Positions 34,563 to 44,545 of a stretch of DNA of 64,000 nt are shown in pieces. The position numbers and the translations under genes are program-made. The notes under the pieces are model-generated. The model was not told where the DNA came from, made no database searches, and worked only from the letters and a program-made list of their open reading frames with translations. This DNA is from Pegoplata infirma (taxonomy: Eukaryota; Arthropoda; Insecta; Diptera; Anthomyiidae): the NCBI GenBank assembly GCA_963921195.1, contig OY992536.1:288257530-288321529 (forward strand). The letters are read 5' to 3'. Each line of letters starts with the position of its first letter. The stretch's first letter is position 1.

Positions 34563-35145
34563 TTAGAATTTGTAAAAGAGTTCTAACTCTACATGACTCA
34601 ACTGCATTGTTTTCAATACGAAAACAATGAGAGAGAGAGTAAATGTTCAATTAGAATGTATCGAATAATTTTAAGTTATCGAGTGCATTTTAGAAAATCA
34701 CTCATAGAGAAATTCTAGATTACTTTCGAATTTCTCATAAGTTATATTTAAGCCATTGTTTTTAAATAATAAAAATCAGATTATTAACAAACAAAAAGGA
34801 AAACAAGTCTTTTTTATTTCTCCAAAGAAAGTTACAACATAACAATCCTAAACCAAAAATATTTCTTAATAGGTCTATCTATTCTGAAACACTTTTCTAT
34901 AGAGATCTGCCTGAGATTACCAAAATTTTTTAAATTAATGCTTTTTAACATTTTTGAGACAATTTCCTTGATTCTGAGGCATTTTTTTCGTTACACTGAA
35001 AGAATTATTGTTCATAATATCTATGAACAAATTTCATTAAACCAAATTCATAGAATCTATGAGACAATTCATTGGCTGAAGGAATATTCATTAGTATTGT
35101 GAAATATTTCATAGTATTTTATTCATAGATTTTGTTAAATTCATA

Positions 35146-35957
35146 CACTCAAAATATTTTGTAGGCAAAAACAAAAGAAAAACACACTTAAAACCAGTGA
35201 ATAAACAATTGAAAACCATCCCAGTAATTATTCATTTGTTTTAAAAACATCAACATTTATTTTTTACTGTTGGCAAAATTTTCTAAAATAAATAACACTA
35301 AACATTAAAAAATTACGGGTTTTTCATTCTTTTTTACCAACAAATTCAAAAAAAATAACCTACGAAAACATTAAAAATTAATGATAGTTCTGTTATTTTT
35401 ACCAACAAATTCCAAAAAAATAACCTACCAAAACATTAAAAATTAATGATTTCGTAGGTTATTTTATACAATTTTCTATTAAAATATTTTTTTAAAATTT
35501 TTTAATAAAATTTTTGGGAATCGATCCCGCAATCAACTACATTCTGGCCAGACACTCTACCCATCGTGCCAAAGCCACTTGATACAAATATGTTTTTATA
35601 TTTCTATAAATAATTTTTTGAATTTTTTTTCTACAAACAAATTACTGACTTGTGTAGGTAAAAACTAATGATATATCATTAAAAAATACCAACAATTTAA
35701 AAAAAAAATACTTACACAAATCATTAAAAATTTAAAGAATAATCAGTAGTTTTTACTTACAGAACAAAAATAAATGACTTTATAAATTAAATGTTAGTGA
35801 AAGTCTTTATTTTTTAGTGTGTTATTTTTGAAACAAAGGACTGATGTAGTCATTAATAAAAACTGAACATCAAACAAATGTTTTTTCTTTTAAAAACGAC
35901 TAAACGGAAAACTTTTTAAATAAACTACAAACAGTTAATGACATAATTTTTTGAGTG
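35146..35957. mobile_element. TA|CAC-type foldback (CACTCAAAATATTTTG) with tRNA-like module
   Basis: The ends CACTCAAAATATTTTGTAGG and TAATTTTTTGAGTG are flanked by TA (35144-35145, 35958-35959). The arms contain CATTAAAAATTAATGAT words. A minus-strand tRNA-like module sits near the centre (35514-35582). Confidence 0.72.
35514..35582 (-). other. tRNA-like module in foldback 35146-35957
   Basis: Minus strand: TTTGGCACGATGGGTAGAG resembles a D-arm/box A and GCGGGATCGATTCCC resembles a T-arm, with box B altered by one base (GGATCGATTCC). No acceptor stem pairs, so it is not a functional tRNA. Confidence 0.5.
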
Positions 35958-36017
35958 TAGAAAAAATATCATCAATAAGCCTTTTAATTTTTTAATAATT
36001 AAAATAATGTTACCATA

Positions 36018-36765
36018 CCCATCAAAAAATAATCGAGATTGTGGAAGCAGTTCATAATTTTTCTGGCATACACAAGCGCTTCGTCTTCAGCACATAGATA
36101 TTTCTGCCTTACAGTAGTGCATACTAGATGCACTACTGTAAGGCAGAGATAGAAATATAAATTTTTCGGTAAATTACGAATGTAAACAGACATTTTTAAA
36201 TACATTCGCTTACAGTAGTGCATCTAGTATGCACTACCGTAAGGCAGAGAGGAAAAATTATGAATTATACGACGACTTACGAGCATCAAACAGCAAAACG
36301 AAAATTTGGATGACGCAATAAAAAAATACAATTTTAATTTAGTTGATATTTTGTGTTTTTGTGAACAGACGTGTACGCATGTGCAAAAGTGAAAACAAAA
36401 GTTTCGACTACACACTATTCAGACATTAAAACTGTAGTGTTATTTGTGTGCCTACGAGGAGCACTTCCTTCATACAAACTTTTCAGGCATGAAGACTTTA
36501 GTGATGGTAATACATTATTTTTGTGCTTTATTGGAGCAATGATTTCTGAGCTTCCAATATGCTTACAAAAATGCACCTAGTAAGCATCTAAGAAGGTATG
36601 ATTTCATTACATTTTTATTGCGCTGAAATAAGCGCTCGGATGAAATGCTCTAAAGTGGGACATTGCGACCAAATATCATGCCATACGTAAGCAGGTTTGT
36701 AAGGGAATGGCAACTCAACATTCCCTTACAAACCTGCTTACGGCGAAGCAGTAGTTTTTGGTGGG
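36018..36765 (+). mobile_element. CCCAYCAAAAA element, left copy of an inverted pair
   Basis: It begins CCCATCAAAAAATAATCG and ends CAGTAGTTTTTGGTGGG, so its own ends are inverse. It contains two compact hairpins with TTACAGTAGTGCAT arms; one, 36104-36146, has 19-base perfect arms and a 5-base loop. An open frame (36371-36580) is repeated in the sister copy but has no known domain. The near-identical inverted sister lies 162 bp away. Confidence 0.7.
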
Positions 36766-36833
36766 TAATTAAACAAATTGAATAAATATATTACAAAAAA
36801 ATAAAACAAAAACGTTAAAAAAATATATTGCTG

Positions 36834-36909
36834 TCCTGGTGGGATTCGAACCCAAGACCTACCGGCTGTGAAAATTATTGTCGACGCCTTAGCTATCAGC
36901 GCCACCAAA
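36834..36909 (-). other. tRNA-Arg-like module between inverted copies
   Basis: Minus strand: GCTGATAGCTAAGGCGTCGA resembles the D-arm of arginine tRNAs. It is followed about 35 bases later by TTGGGTTCGAATCCCACC, a well-formed T-arm with an intact box B. The anticodon arm is broken. The homologous module at 56200-56276 keeps the same parts. Confidence 0.6.
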
Positions 36910-36927
36910 GGAGGAAAATCTCGCCAA

Positions 36928-37673
36928 CCCACCAAAAACTACTGCTTCGCCGTAAGCAGGTTTGTAAGGGAATGTTGAGTTGCCATTCCCTTACAAACCT
37001 GCTTACGTATGGCATGATATTTGGTCGCAATGTCCCACTTTAGAGCATTTCATCCGAGCGCTTATTTCAGCGCAATAAAAATGTAATGAAATCATACCTT
37101 CTTAGAAGCTTACTAGGTGCATTTTTGTAAGCATATTGGATGCTCAGAAATCATTGCTCCAATAAAGCACAAAAATAATGTATTACCATCACTAAAGTCT
37201 TCATGCCTGAAAAGTTTGTATGAAGGAAGTGCTCCTCGTAGGCACACAAATAACACTACAGTTTTAATGTCTGAATAGTGTGTAGTCGAAACTTTTGTTT
37301 TCACTTTTGCACATGCGTACACGTCTGCTCACAAAAACACAAAATATCAACTGAATTAAAATTGTTTTTTTATTGCGTCATCCAAATTTTCGTTTTGCTG
37401 TTTGATGGTCGTAAGTCGTCGTATTCCTCATAATTTTTTCTCTCTGCCTTACGGTAGTGCATACTAGATGCACTACTGTAAGCGAATGTATTTAAAAATG
37501 TCTGTTTACATTCGTAATTTACCGAAAAATTTATATTTCTATCTCTGCCTTACAGTAGTGCATCTAGTATGCACTACTGTAAGGCAGAAATATCTATGTG
37601 CTGAAGACGAAGCGCTTGTGTATGCCAAAAAAATTATGAACTGCTTCCACAATCTCGATTATTTTTTGCTGGG
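36928..37673 (-). mobile_element. CCCAYCAAAAA element, right copy of an inverted pair
   Basis: Near-identical inverse of 36018-36765, starting CCCACCAAAAACTACTGC and ending ATTATTTTTTGCTGGG. The homologous element at 54725-56518 contains the intervening DNA but neither copy, so both are insertions into the older composite. Confidence 0.7.
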
Positions 37674-37934
37674 AATGTGCTTTTTTTTTTTTTTGCAAAT
37701 ACACAAAAATTTTGTTTTCTACAAACAAACACACAGCTTTTGGCAGAGCATTGATACAAACTCAATACTGTACTTCTTTCAAAAAATACATGTGTTTTGA
37801 AAAGTAATTTTGAAAAGTGCTCTTTTACCACCAGTGCCAGGGCTGGCAAGCAAGATTCTGAATACCACTAATATGTTGCAAAACATTAAACAAAATAACA
37901 AAATGTGTTTTAAGTTTTATAATTTGTTTGTATA

Positions 37935-38003
37935 CTTTAGCTCGGTAGCTAGAGACTAAGCTTTACGAACAACTGGTTTTGTGTTCGAATCTCGGTGGGG
38001 ATA
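37935..38003 (+). other. tRNA-like module (TTTAGCTCGGTAGCTAGAG)
   Basis: TTTAGCTCGGTAGCTAGAGA resembles a box A/D-arm and TGTGTTCGAATCTC a box B. The inverse homologue at 56027-56094 preserves both segments, with one box B mismatch. Confidence 0.5.
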
Positions 38004-38291
38004 AGTGTAAAACATAAAAATGTTTAAGAATAGAAAATTGTAAATAAATAAAATAATAAAAAAAAATAAATGAAAATAAAATAATAAAATAAATAAAAAT
38101 AGAATTAAAAATAATTTTTTTTTCATAGGTTATGAACTTTTTCATAGGTTATGAACTTTTTCATAGATTTCTGATTTCTATGAATTTGTTTCATAGATTC
38201 TATGAAGGGCATCATTGGCTGACTTCTAATGATTTTTTTCATAGAACCAATGTACGTTTTCATAGCCGAAATGAACAAAATTCTTTCAGTG

Positions 38292-38760
38292 TAGAAAATG
38301 TCGAAGAATCTAAAACATTTTTGAAACATTTTTCGTATAGAAATATACTCAGGCTCTGAAATATGTTCTTATAAAAAAAAAGATTCTATGGCAGTTTCAG
38401 AATTTGAAACATTTTTCCGTTTAAAAAGTCTTAGGTTCTGAGACATTTAAAAAAAAAGTCTCAGATTCTGAGATATTTTTCCTATAGAAAAAGTATCTTA
38501 TGCTTTCATATAAAAAAATTCGCAGATTTTGACTTATTTTTCTTTAAAAAATTCTCCGATTCTAAAAAACGTTTTCTAAAAAAAATTCGCAAATTTTTTC
38601 TATGAAAAAATTTACAGACTTATCCTGTGGAAAAAGTATCTTTTTCTGAAACATTTGTCATATTCTGAGTAATTTTTCTATAGAAAAAATCTCAGCTTCT
38701 GATAGATTTTTTGATAGAAAAATTTAAAAATTTTCCCTGAAGAAAATTAAAAGATTTTTT
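38292..38760. repeat. Dispersed satellite array, right part
   Basis: TCAGATTCTGAGA and TTTTCTATAGAAAAA words continue the array broken by the composite element 34994-38291. It ends near a poly-C run (38773-38784). Confidence 0.65.
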
Positions 38761-38849
38761 ATGCCCCATCATCCCCCCCCCCCCCGAAGATCCGCTCCCT
38801 ACTTATTCTGACATAAAAATGTTTTTTAACAAAAGTTTTTTTAACAAAA

Positions 38850-39563
38850 CCCAGTTGGAAAATGTGTCACTGAGGAAATTTCCACAGTGATTCCTTAAGG
38901 AAATGTCCTCAGGTTCTGACAAATCATAGGCAATCCTTGATGACATGTCCTAACATTGTCAGCACTGAATGTTTTCTTTAAGAGTGTGGACAATTCCTCT
39001 AAGACGTCTAAAAGGAAATGTCTTCAGAATAGCAGTATATTAAATTAGAATTTTAAATCTGGGCAACTCTTCAATTTCCAAGAAAAAGATGGCAATATTA
39101 TCGACTTAATTAAAATAAAATCAAAATCTAACAAGTAGAATAAAAGTAATAAATAGACAAACAATTTTAAAAATAAAGTTTGGAACAAGTGGTTAGGTGT
39201 GGGACTAATAAACTGGAGGTTCCAGGTTCAAATCCTGTTGGGACTAAAAAAGGCGAAAAGTTTTTTCTAAATATGAGAAAGATAATTTACAAAGGAAAAT
39301 GGATAAAAGTAAAAACTAAAGGAAATACGAAAATTTTTGTATTTTCGCATGACCTATGTCAGACATTTCCCCAAAGAAGTCTTAGGTGACATGTCCCCAG
39401 AAGGTCAGCCCTGACCACTGCTGACTTTGAGTGAGGACATTTTGAAAATTTGTATGAAACTGTCCTCAACCCAGTACATAGAGATGTCTTGTGGATGTCA
39501 GGTGTGACTCTGACATGTCATCGCTCCGTCACTGAGGACGGCTCGAGGACGTTGCCAACTGGG
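38850..39563. mobile_element. Foldback with CCCAGTTGG ends and a tRNA-like module
   Basis: The ends are CCCAGTTGGAAAATGTGTCA and, inverted, CCCAGTTGGCAACGTCCTCG. The arms share GTCACTGAGGA and GACATGTC words. A plus-strand tRNA-like module lies near the centre. No TSD was found, so the boundaries rest on the inverted ends only. Confidence 0.6.
39182..39245 (+). other. tRNA-like module in foldback 38850-39563
   Basis: GGAACAAGTGGTTAGGTGTGG resembles the acceptor/D-arm region and CCAGGTTCAAATCCTGTTGG forms a T-arm (CAGG/CCTG stem, TTCAAAT loop) with a perfect box B. The anticodon arm is short. This is the most tRNA-like of the set, but no full cloverleaf can be drawn. Confidence 0.55.
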
Positions 39564-39746
39564 AAGTGCAACAACAACTTAAACAAAAATTGAGCTTTCA
39601 GAAGAAAAATTCAAAAAGTTTAATGATTCCAACACTTTTTTCTTATTAAAAAATTCTAAAATTGCGTGTCATTTTTCAATTAATTCTTCCCTTAGTTTTT
39701 CCCTATCTTTAAAAAAAAAATTTTGTCTAGGATCCATAGAATTTAA

Positions 39747-39962
39747 GGGGCATGTCACAGACTCAATTCCGTTCGGATTTGGGAAAAAAGGTTTGCTCGT
39801 AAAACGCAAAACGAACATTATTTTTTTCTTTCACTTTCAAAAATCAAAGTGGAATTGAATTGCATAAAAGTGGTTTCATTCCGAAAATATATATTCGCTT
39901 TGCGTTTTACGACTAAACCACTTTTTCCAAATCCGAACGGAATTGCGTCTGTGACATGCAGC
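39747..39962. mobile_element. Palindromic MITE, GGGGCATGTCACAGAC family, copy 2
   Basis: Same ends and internal words as 14025-14248, flanked by TAA on both sides (39744-39746, 39963-39965). The TAA TSD supports a PIF/Harbinger-type origin. Confidence 0.8.
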
Positions 39963-40200
39963 TAAGACTTAAAATCTCGGCCAAATTTTCAACCACATTG
40001 CGAATTTAAAGAACACATTTGAATGGGGGTTAGGATAGGAAGAAATCTCAGCAAAATTAAAAATTAAGTAAATTTGTCAATGTTATTTCTTGATGAAGTT
40101 AAAAATATTTCATAAGCTTTTTATTACATTTTATTACATTTAAAAATAAATATTTTTTTTTAAATTTTTAGTTTTTTAAGTTAGGCTCTTTAAAATAAAA

Positions 40201-40405
40201 TTAGTTTTTATTTTCACAACATTTATCCTTGGGTCCATTTTTGCAAACGCAATGACAGTCCTTGCAGCAAGCACAATTATCACCACATTTAGTAGCAGTG
40301 CATTGGCAATCTGTAAATTATTAAGAATAATTAATTAAACAAAAAGCTTTTTTTTAAATGCTGTTTCAATTTCTACTTACTGTTATTACATCCCTTGCAA
40401 GTCAT
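40201..40405 (-). CDS. Metallothionein MT-3 (MtnB family, 13 Cys), two exons
   Basis: Exon 1 is 40381-40405 and exon 2 is 40201-40310 with stop TAA. The 70-base intron uses GTAAGT and CAG. The 44-residue product begins MTCKGCNNNCQC and ends NGPKDKCCENKN. It has 13 Cys: the 12 family positions plus an extra Cys at 24 that makes a CC pair, and His at 28. MT-6 shares these features and an identical exon 1, so the two are the closest paralogues. Expected role: cytosolic Cu/Cd/Zn buffering. It is divergent from MT-4, 1.2 kb away. TATA and two MREs lie upstream. Identification is firm. Confidence 0.95.
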
Positions 40406-40490
40406 TTTGAATATTATTTTAAAAGTTTATAAGTTGATGTTTTAAAACTTGGATATGATTGAATGATGGTCATTGAAAAATTCGATTGCT

Positions 40491-40680
40491 ATTTTATACT
40501 TATTTTTTTAATGAAAATTTTCAAACTTTCAAAGCTGCAGTAAGGAGTGAAATTGCACGCATTTATTAATAAAGTTAAAAAAAATGTAATTTTATGAATT
40601 AAAAATAAGAAATAATTTAAACAGAAAAAGACGTGCGCATATGATAGATAACAGTTGTTGCCTAAAGCTTTGATACCCTA
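40491..40680 (-). promoter_or_regulatory. MT-3 promoter: TATA, two MREs, conserved distal block
   Basis: TATAAAAT (minus, 40491-40498) lies 86 bases before the ATG. A proximal MRE TGCACGC (plus, 40554-40560) sits in a GGAGTGAAATTGCACGCATT block shared by MT-3 to MT-6. A distal MRE TGCGCAC (minus, 40633-40639) is followed by ATATGATAGATAACAG and AAAGCTTTGATACCC, shared most closely with MT-6. Confidence 0.85.
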
Positions 40681-40771
40681 TTTACACTTGTCATGAAATT
40701 TTCTAAGAGAAAACAAATAACAGTTGCAGTGGTAAAACAACAAAATATTTATAAAAACCATTTCAAACACA

Positions 40772-41200
40772 AGGTTAGGTTAGGTTAGAGGTGGCGGAGC
40801 TCAAAATTTTGAACTCTTCGCATAGACGGGCTGATCCATAGCAATACCACATGTTCCTTCAGCGACGAGGATAAAACGGGTTAGTCCATGTTGCAAACAA
40901 TTTAACGCGCATAAGGTCCATAACTGCGATTTCTTCCAGATTTTCGAGTTCTGCTTTGCCTAAAATTTGTTTGCGATGCCTGGCCAATATGGATATGTTC
41001 AACTGTTTCATCCGTATTCGGTTCATCACATCTTCTACAATTGGAATCAGAGATGAGTCCAATTGTTCTTGCGTGGAAAGCAATTAGGCAGTGTCCAGTG
41101 ACCACTCCCGTGAGTAAACGACATTCTCTTCTGTTAAGAGAAAGTAGGTAGCGAGTTCTTTTCAGGTCGTGGAAATCACTGACAATCACTTCCCGATCTC
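40772..41200 (-). pseudogene. Non-LTR retrotransposon 3' fragment with TTAGG-like tail
   Basis: On the minus strand, 41189 down to about 40985 reads RECRLLTGVVTGHCLIAFHA followed by CRRCDEPNTDETVEH, the C-terminal region after the RT of Jockey/I-like LINEs, with its CxxC..H zinc-binding motif. Coding then shifts frame to LARHRKQILGKAELENLEE, ending at about 40859. The 3' tail is about three AACCT units (plus strand AGGTTAGGTTAGGTTAG, 40772-40788). It is 5'-truncated and frameshifted, so dead. It lies between the MT-3 and MT-4 promoters. Confidence 0.75.
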
Positions 41201-41334
41201 TTCAAACATAAGAATTGATTAATATTCCAGTAAAACATCAAAAGACAAATTTTTGGGGTAACGACTTTAAATCTCTCCAGATCTTTATAGTATTTTGTAT
41301 GTGTATTTAGTAAATTTCATAGCCAGTGTAAATA

Positions 41335-41532
41335 GGGTATGGAAGCTTTTGTAGAAATTGTTATCATATGCACACGACTTAATGACTATCTGCTAAATTT
41401 GTTTCTTGTTTAATTTATGAAATTGTAAAATTTTCTTTTTGTTATTATCGTTATAAATAAATGCGTGCAATTTCACACTTTCCTTACAAGAGCTTTTTGT
41501 AAAGTTTATCAATATTTAAAAAAGTATAAAAT
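41335..41532 (+). promoter_or_regulatory. MT-4 promoter: TATA, two MREs, conserved distal block
   Basis: TATAAAAT at 41525-41532 is 88 bases before the ATG. A proximal MRE, TGCACGC on the minus strand, is at 41463-41469. A distal MRE TGCACAC (41369-41375) lies in ATATGCACACGACTTAATGA, nearly identical to the inverted MT-5 upstream block. GGGTATGGAAGCTTTT lies further out. Confidence 0.85.
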
Positions 41533-41619
41533 AGTAATACAAATTAGGAGTTAACATCAATCAAACAAATCAAGTTTTTAAAGAAATACCTATAACTTTC
41601 AAAATTAACTTTATTCAGA

Positions 41620-41823
41620 ATGACTTGCAAAGGATGTAACAACAGTAAGTATAAGTGGAATTTTGTTAATACTTAAAACAGTTCTATAACAGTATTATCC
41701 TTAACATTTCCAGATTGCCAATGCTCTGCTACTAAATGTGGTGACAATTGTGCTTGCAACAAGGAATGCAACTGTGTTTGCAAAAATGGACCCAAAGCTC
41801 AATGTTGTGAAAATAAAAATTAA
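41620..41823 (+). CDS. Metallothionein MT-4 (MtnB family), two exons
   Basis: Exon 1 is 41620-41644 and exon 2 is 41714-41823 with stop TAA. The 69-base intron has GTAAGT and CAG. The 44-residue product begins MTCKGCNNNCQCS and ends NGPKAQCCENKN, with the 12 family Cys and Asn at 24 instead of the extra Cys of MT-3/MT-6. Exon 1 is identical to that of MT-5. Function as for the other members: thiolate metal clusters, metal-induced. AATAAA signals stand at 41839 and 41868. A hAT-like foldback begins 82 bases after the stop. Confidence 0.95.
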
Positions 41824-41867
41824 ATTTTGGAAAATTTAAATAAAATTTAAACTTTAAAATTTGTATC

Positions 41868-41873
41868 AATAAA
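41868..41873 (+). terminator. MT-4 poly(A) signal AATAAA
   Basis: AATAAA within AAATTTGTATCAATAAAATA, a block also found downstream of MT-5. An earlier AATAAA is at 41839-41844. Confidence 0.6.
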
Positions 41874-41905
41874 ATATAAGTATTTTTAAATTATTAAGAT
41901 ATGGG

Positions 41906-42423
41906 CAGAGGTCCAAGTCGTGTTGATATTGTCGGCGGCGGCGGCTGAGGAAAAAATTGTCGGCGGCGGCTTAAAGCCGGCTGAAGCCGATGACTTTAAA
42001 AAAATATTTATTTACAAAAATACTATAAACTGGATTAAAAACACTAAAAAGACACAATTTTTTAATTATTACGAATTTGTTCTGTAATGTTAGTGGATTT
42101 ATACGCCTTATTTTGAATGTTTTATTTTCTTTTTTGGGTTTAACCTTAAAATTGATTAGCCAAGATTTCAAATCCGTTTTCAAATAAGTTTGATTTGTTT
42201 AAAAATTAGGTCATAATCAATTGAACAGGTATTAAGTGAACAAAAATATAGAAAAAAATCATAATTTTAATATATATTTTGTAACAAAAAAAATATTTTC
42301 TTTTAAAAATATCGGCTGAGTCGTTAGCCGAAATAAGCCGCATCAATCGGCGGCGGCTTGGAGTCAAAAATAAAGTCGGCGGCGGCGCCAAGCCGGCTTT
42401 GAGCCACACGACTTGGACCTCTG
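41906..42423. mobile_element. hAT-like foldback, CAGAGGTCCAAGTCGTG ends
   Basis: The ends CAGAGGTCCAAGTCGTG and its inverse are flanked by the exact 8-bp TSD GATATGGG (41898-41905, 42424-42431). The arms contain GTCGGCGGCGGC and AAGCCGGCT words, unusually GC-rich for this window. It lies immediately 3' of MT-4. Confidence 0.9.
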
Positions 42424-42864
42424 GATATGGGTTTTATTATGTAAGAGTTTTAGAAATTTTATTTCTGAAATAACAGCAAAGATATTTTTTTATACCCTCC
42501 AACCACAGTATTTGGTTGGACGACTTTAAGGGCCTAATTTTGTAAAACGCAACGCGCCTTTTTATCTCGCGTTGGACAATTTTCAATTTTGTAAAACGCG
42601 AGCACTGAACAGCTGTTGTTTTCGCGTTGACTTACGTGTTTTCAAAACAAATTGTATGGAAAATGGCATTTTGTAAAACGCAAGAGAGTGTTTTTTCATC
42701 ACTTGAAGTGTCAAAATGATATGTAAACATACAATAAAAAAGTAATAAATGTGTAAAAAAATCTTCTCCGGCAGCAGGGTCGCCAGTTTTTTTTGGATGC
42801 CATCCCCAACTTAAAATTTCTCATCCCCAAAAATCCCCAAAAAAAAATTTCTCAAAATTTACTA

Positions 42865-43012
42865 CACGAAAAAAAAACTTGCAACCCATCAAGTGCTTTT
42901 GAGTAATTTAGCCAATTTTCAGAACAAAAACTTGGTTAACTTACGCACAAACACTTGGTGGGTTGTATTTTACACAGAAACTTGGCTAAAAATTGTTAGT
43001 GTATTTTTCGTG
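42865..43012. mobile_element. 148-bp CACGAAAAA-ended MITE
   Basis: CACGAAAAAAAAACTTG and GTATTTTTCGTG are the ends, with TA on the left and TT on the right. AACTTGG words occur inside. Third level of nesting. Confidence 0.55.
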
Positions 43013-43164
43013 TTGAGCGATTAGCAAATCATGACTTTTTTTACAGAAAAAACTAATGAATTTTGTAAGTTTTCCATAATAGATTTAAAGAATTTAATTT
43101 AGAAAATGTATGAAAATCTACAATTTGGTTTAAAGAAAAAGAAAAGCATAATGACATGATACCA

Positions 43165-43822
43165 CACAGAAAAAAATATGGGGAAAAACAATTTGAGTAA
43201 TCACTTGTTTAAATTTAAAAAAAGTTTTGAGTAATTTTTTAATTGACGCAATTAAAAATTTACTCAAAAATTTAAAAACAAATTGAGTAAATAATTTAAT
43301 AAGAATTTAATAGCTTTTTTAATTTTTTTTTGGAGTTTTCTTAGTTTTTTTAATTCTCGTTTAGTTTATAGTTTTTTGTATATATACATGAAAGTTTGTA
43401 ATCATATTTATAAAAATTTTTTATGTCTTTAAGACAAAAATATATTTGGTAAAGTTTGAAAAAACATGTTTTTTTTTTCTTTGTAAAAAAATATGAAATT
43501 TTTTTAAACTTTGTTTTTTTTAGAGTAGAAACAGAAAAAGCCCGGCACGACTTTTTCCATACGGTTTGGCAGATTAAACCGGTGGCCGGCGCCGATGTGA
43601 AATAAAACTTGTTCTGTTTTTATAAGGTGGTGCTTCTTGTTCTGTTCCTGCACTTAATAGTGTCAATTAAAAATTTACTCAAATTTTTTTGGCAAACATT
43701 TAATAAATTTTTATTAAAAATTTACTCAATACTATTAAATCGTTTACTGGTGGAAAATTGAGTAATTTTTTACTCAATAGTATTAAAAATTTACTCAATT
43801 TTTTTTTTTATTTCTTTCTGTG
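43165..43822. mobile_element. CACAGAAAAAAATA-ended foldback
   Basis: The ends CACAGAAAAAAATATGGGG and TTATTTCTTTCTGTG have CA on both sides. The arms hold TTTACTCAAT/ATTGAGTAAA words. It belongs to the CAC..GTG class with a variant dinucleotide flank. Confidence 0.6.
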
Positions 43823-44545
43823 CACTACGATCCAGGTTTTGATAGACACCATACAAAAATTTATTTTTTTTCTTTATAAATCTCAAATAATTCTTACGTT
43901 TGCAGTTTTTTTGGATGCTTTAATGTCCACGTCGTCCCCATGAAATCCCCAGATCCCCAAATCAAATTTTTCATCCCCAATTTCCAAAAAAAATCCCCTA
44001 TTTGGGGACAAAACCCCTAAACTGGCAACACTGTCCGGCAGAAGAAAAACATCGAAAATAGCAAAGCGTCTCGTTGTGATTTTTATTGCTTTTTTTCATT
44101 TATGTTAGTTTGTTTTTGTTCTCTTTTTTCTCAAATATTCTCTTTGCAGGTGTTGCCTTATCATATATATGTGTTTCCCCACGATAATGGGTGTGTATCC
44201 CCTACAAAACGGGATGGAAATTTTATTAATTTTAGAATGTCTGGCAACACTGATTCAAATATAATTGACATTTCAAGTGATAACGTAAAAATTGAACGCA
44301 ATAACGTAGTGATTTACAAAATTGCACTTTTTGAGCCTCGCGTTCACGTTAACGTTGGTGATGCGTTCAACGCGAGTGATTTACAAAATTAGGCCCTAAG
44401 ACAATCTAGCTATGCCCGTCTATCTGTCCGTTTGTCTGTACATTTATGGAAAGCATGATGTCCAAACAAAGAGAACAAGACCGGTGAAAAATGTTTGTCG
44501 TCGAAAAATCAAAATAACCTGTTAAAAATCCGATTTTCCTAAAGT

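Larger units (their letters stand above)
34994..38291. mobile_element. TA|CAC-type composite foldback (CACTGAAAG ends) with tRNA-like modules
   Basis: The ends CACTGAAAGAATTATTGTTC and GAACAAAATTCTTTCAGTG (inverse) are flanked by TA (34992-34993, 38292-38293). TTCATAGATTCTATGAA words fill the arms. It interrupts a satellite array (34880-34990 and 38292-38760). It is homologous, in inverse orientation, to 54725-56518, including two tRNA-like modules (36834 and 37935). It has been enlarged by nested insertions at 35146-35957, 36018-36765 and 36928-37673. Confidence 0.78.
42775..44033. mobile_element. Non-autonomous hAT element, CAGGGTCGCCAGTTT ends
   Basis: The ends CAGGGTCGCCAGTTTTTTTT and AAACTGGCAACACTG (inverse) are flanked by the exact 8-bp TSD TCCGGCAG (42767-42774, 44034-44041). 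ATCCCCAAAAATCCCC words fill the arms. It hosts two smaller CAC-ended elements, 42865-43012 and 43165-43822. Confidence 0.88.
42530..44396. mobile_element. Foldback with GGGCCTAATTTTGTAAAACGC ends and TAA TSD
   Basis: The ends GGGCCTAATTTTGTAAAACG and GATTTACAAAATTAGGCCC are flanked by TAA (42527-42529, 44397-44399). The arms repeat ATTTTGTAAAACGC and CGCGTT words. It hosts the hAT-like element 42775-44033. The open frame at 44102-44392 lies across its right arm and is not a recognised gene. Confidence 0.85.
42489..44545 (+). mobile_element. mini-me/DINE-1-like element split by a nested stack
   Basis: The 5' end TATACCCTCCAACCACAGTA is at 42490. The continuation AAGACAATCTAGC..GCCCGTCTATCTGTCC resumes at 44397. 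Everything between is the insertion 42530-44396. The 3' terminus is not recognisable, so the right limit is approximate. Confidence 0.6.

Noticed and set aside
36371..37322. Twin 69-codon frames starting MYACAKVKTKVSTTHYSD
   Set aside because: One per copy of the inverted CCCAYCAAAAA pair; conservation is due to recent duplication, and no domain is recognised.
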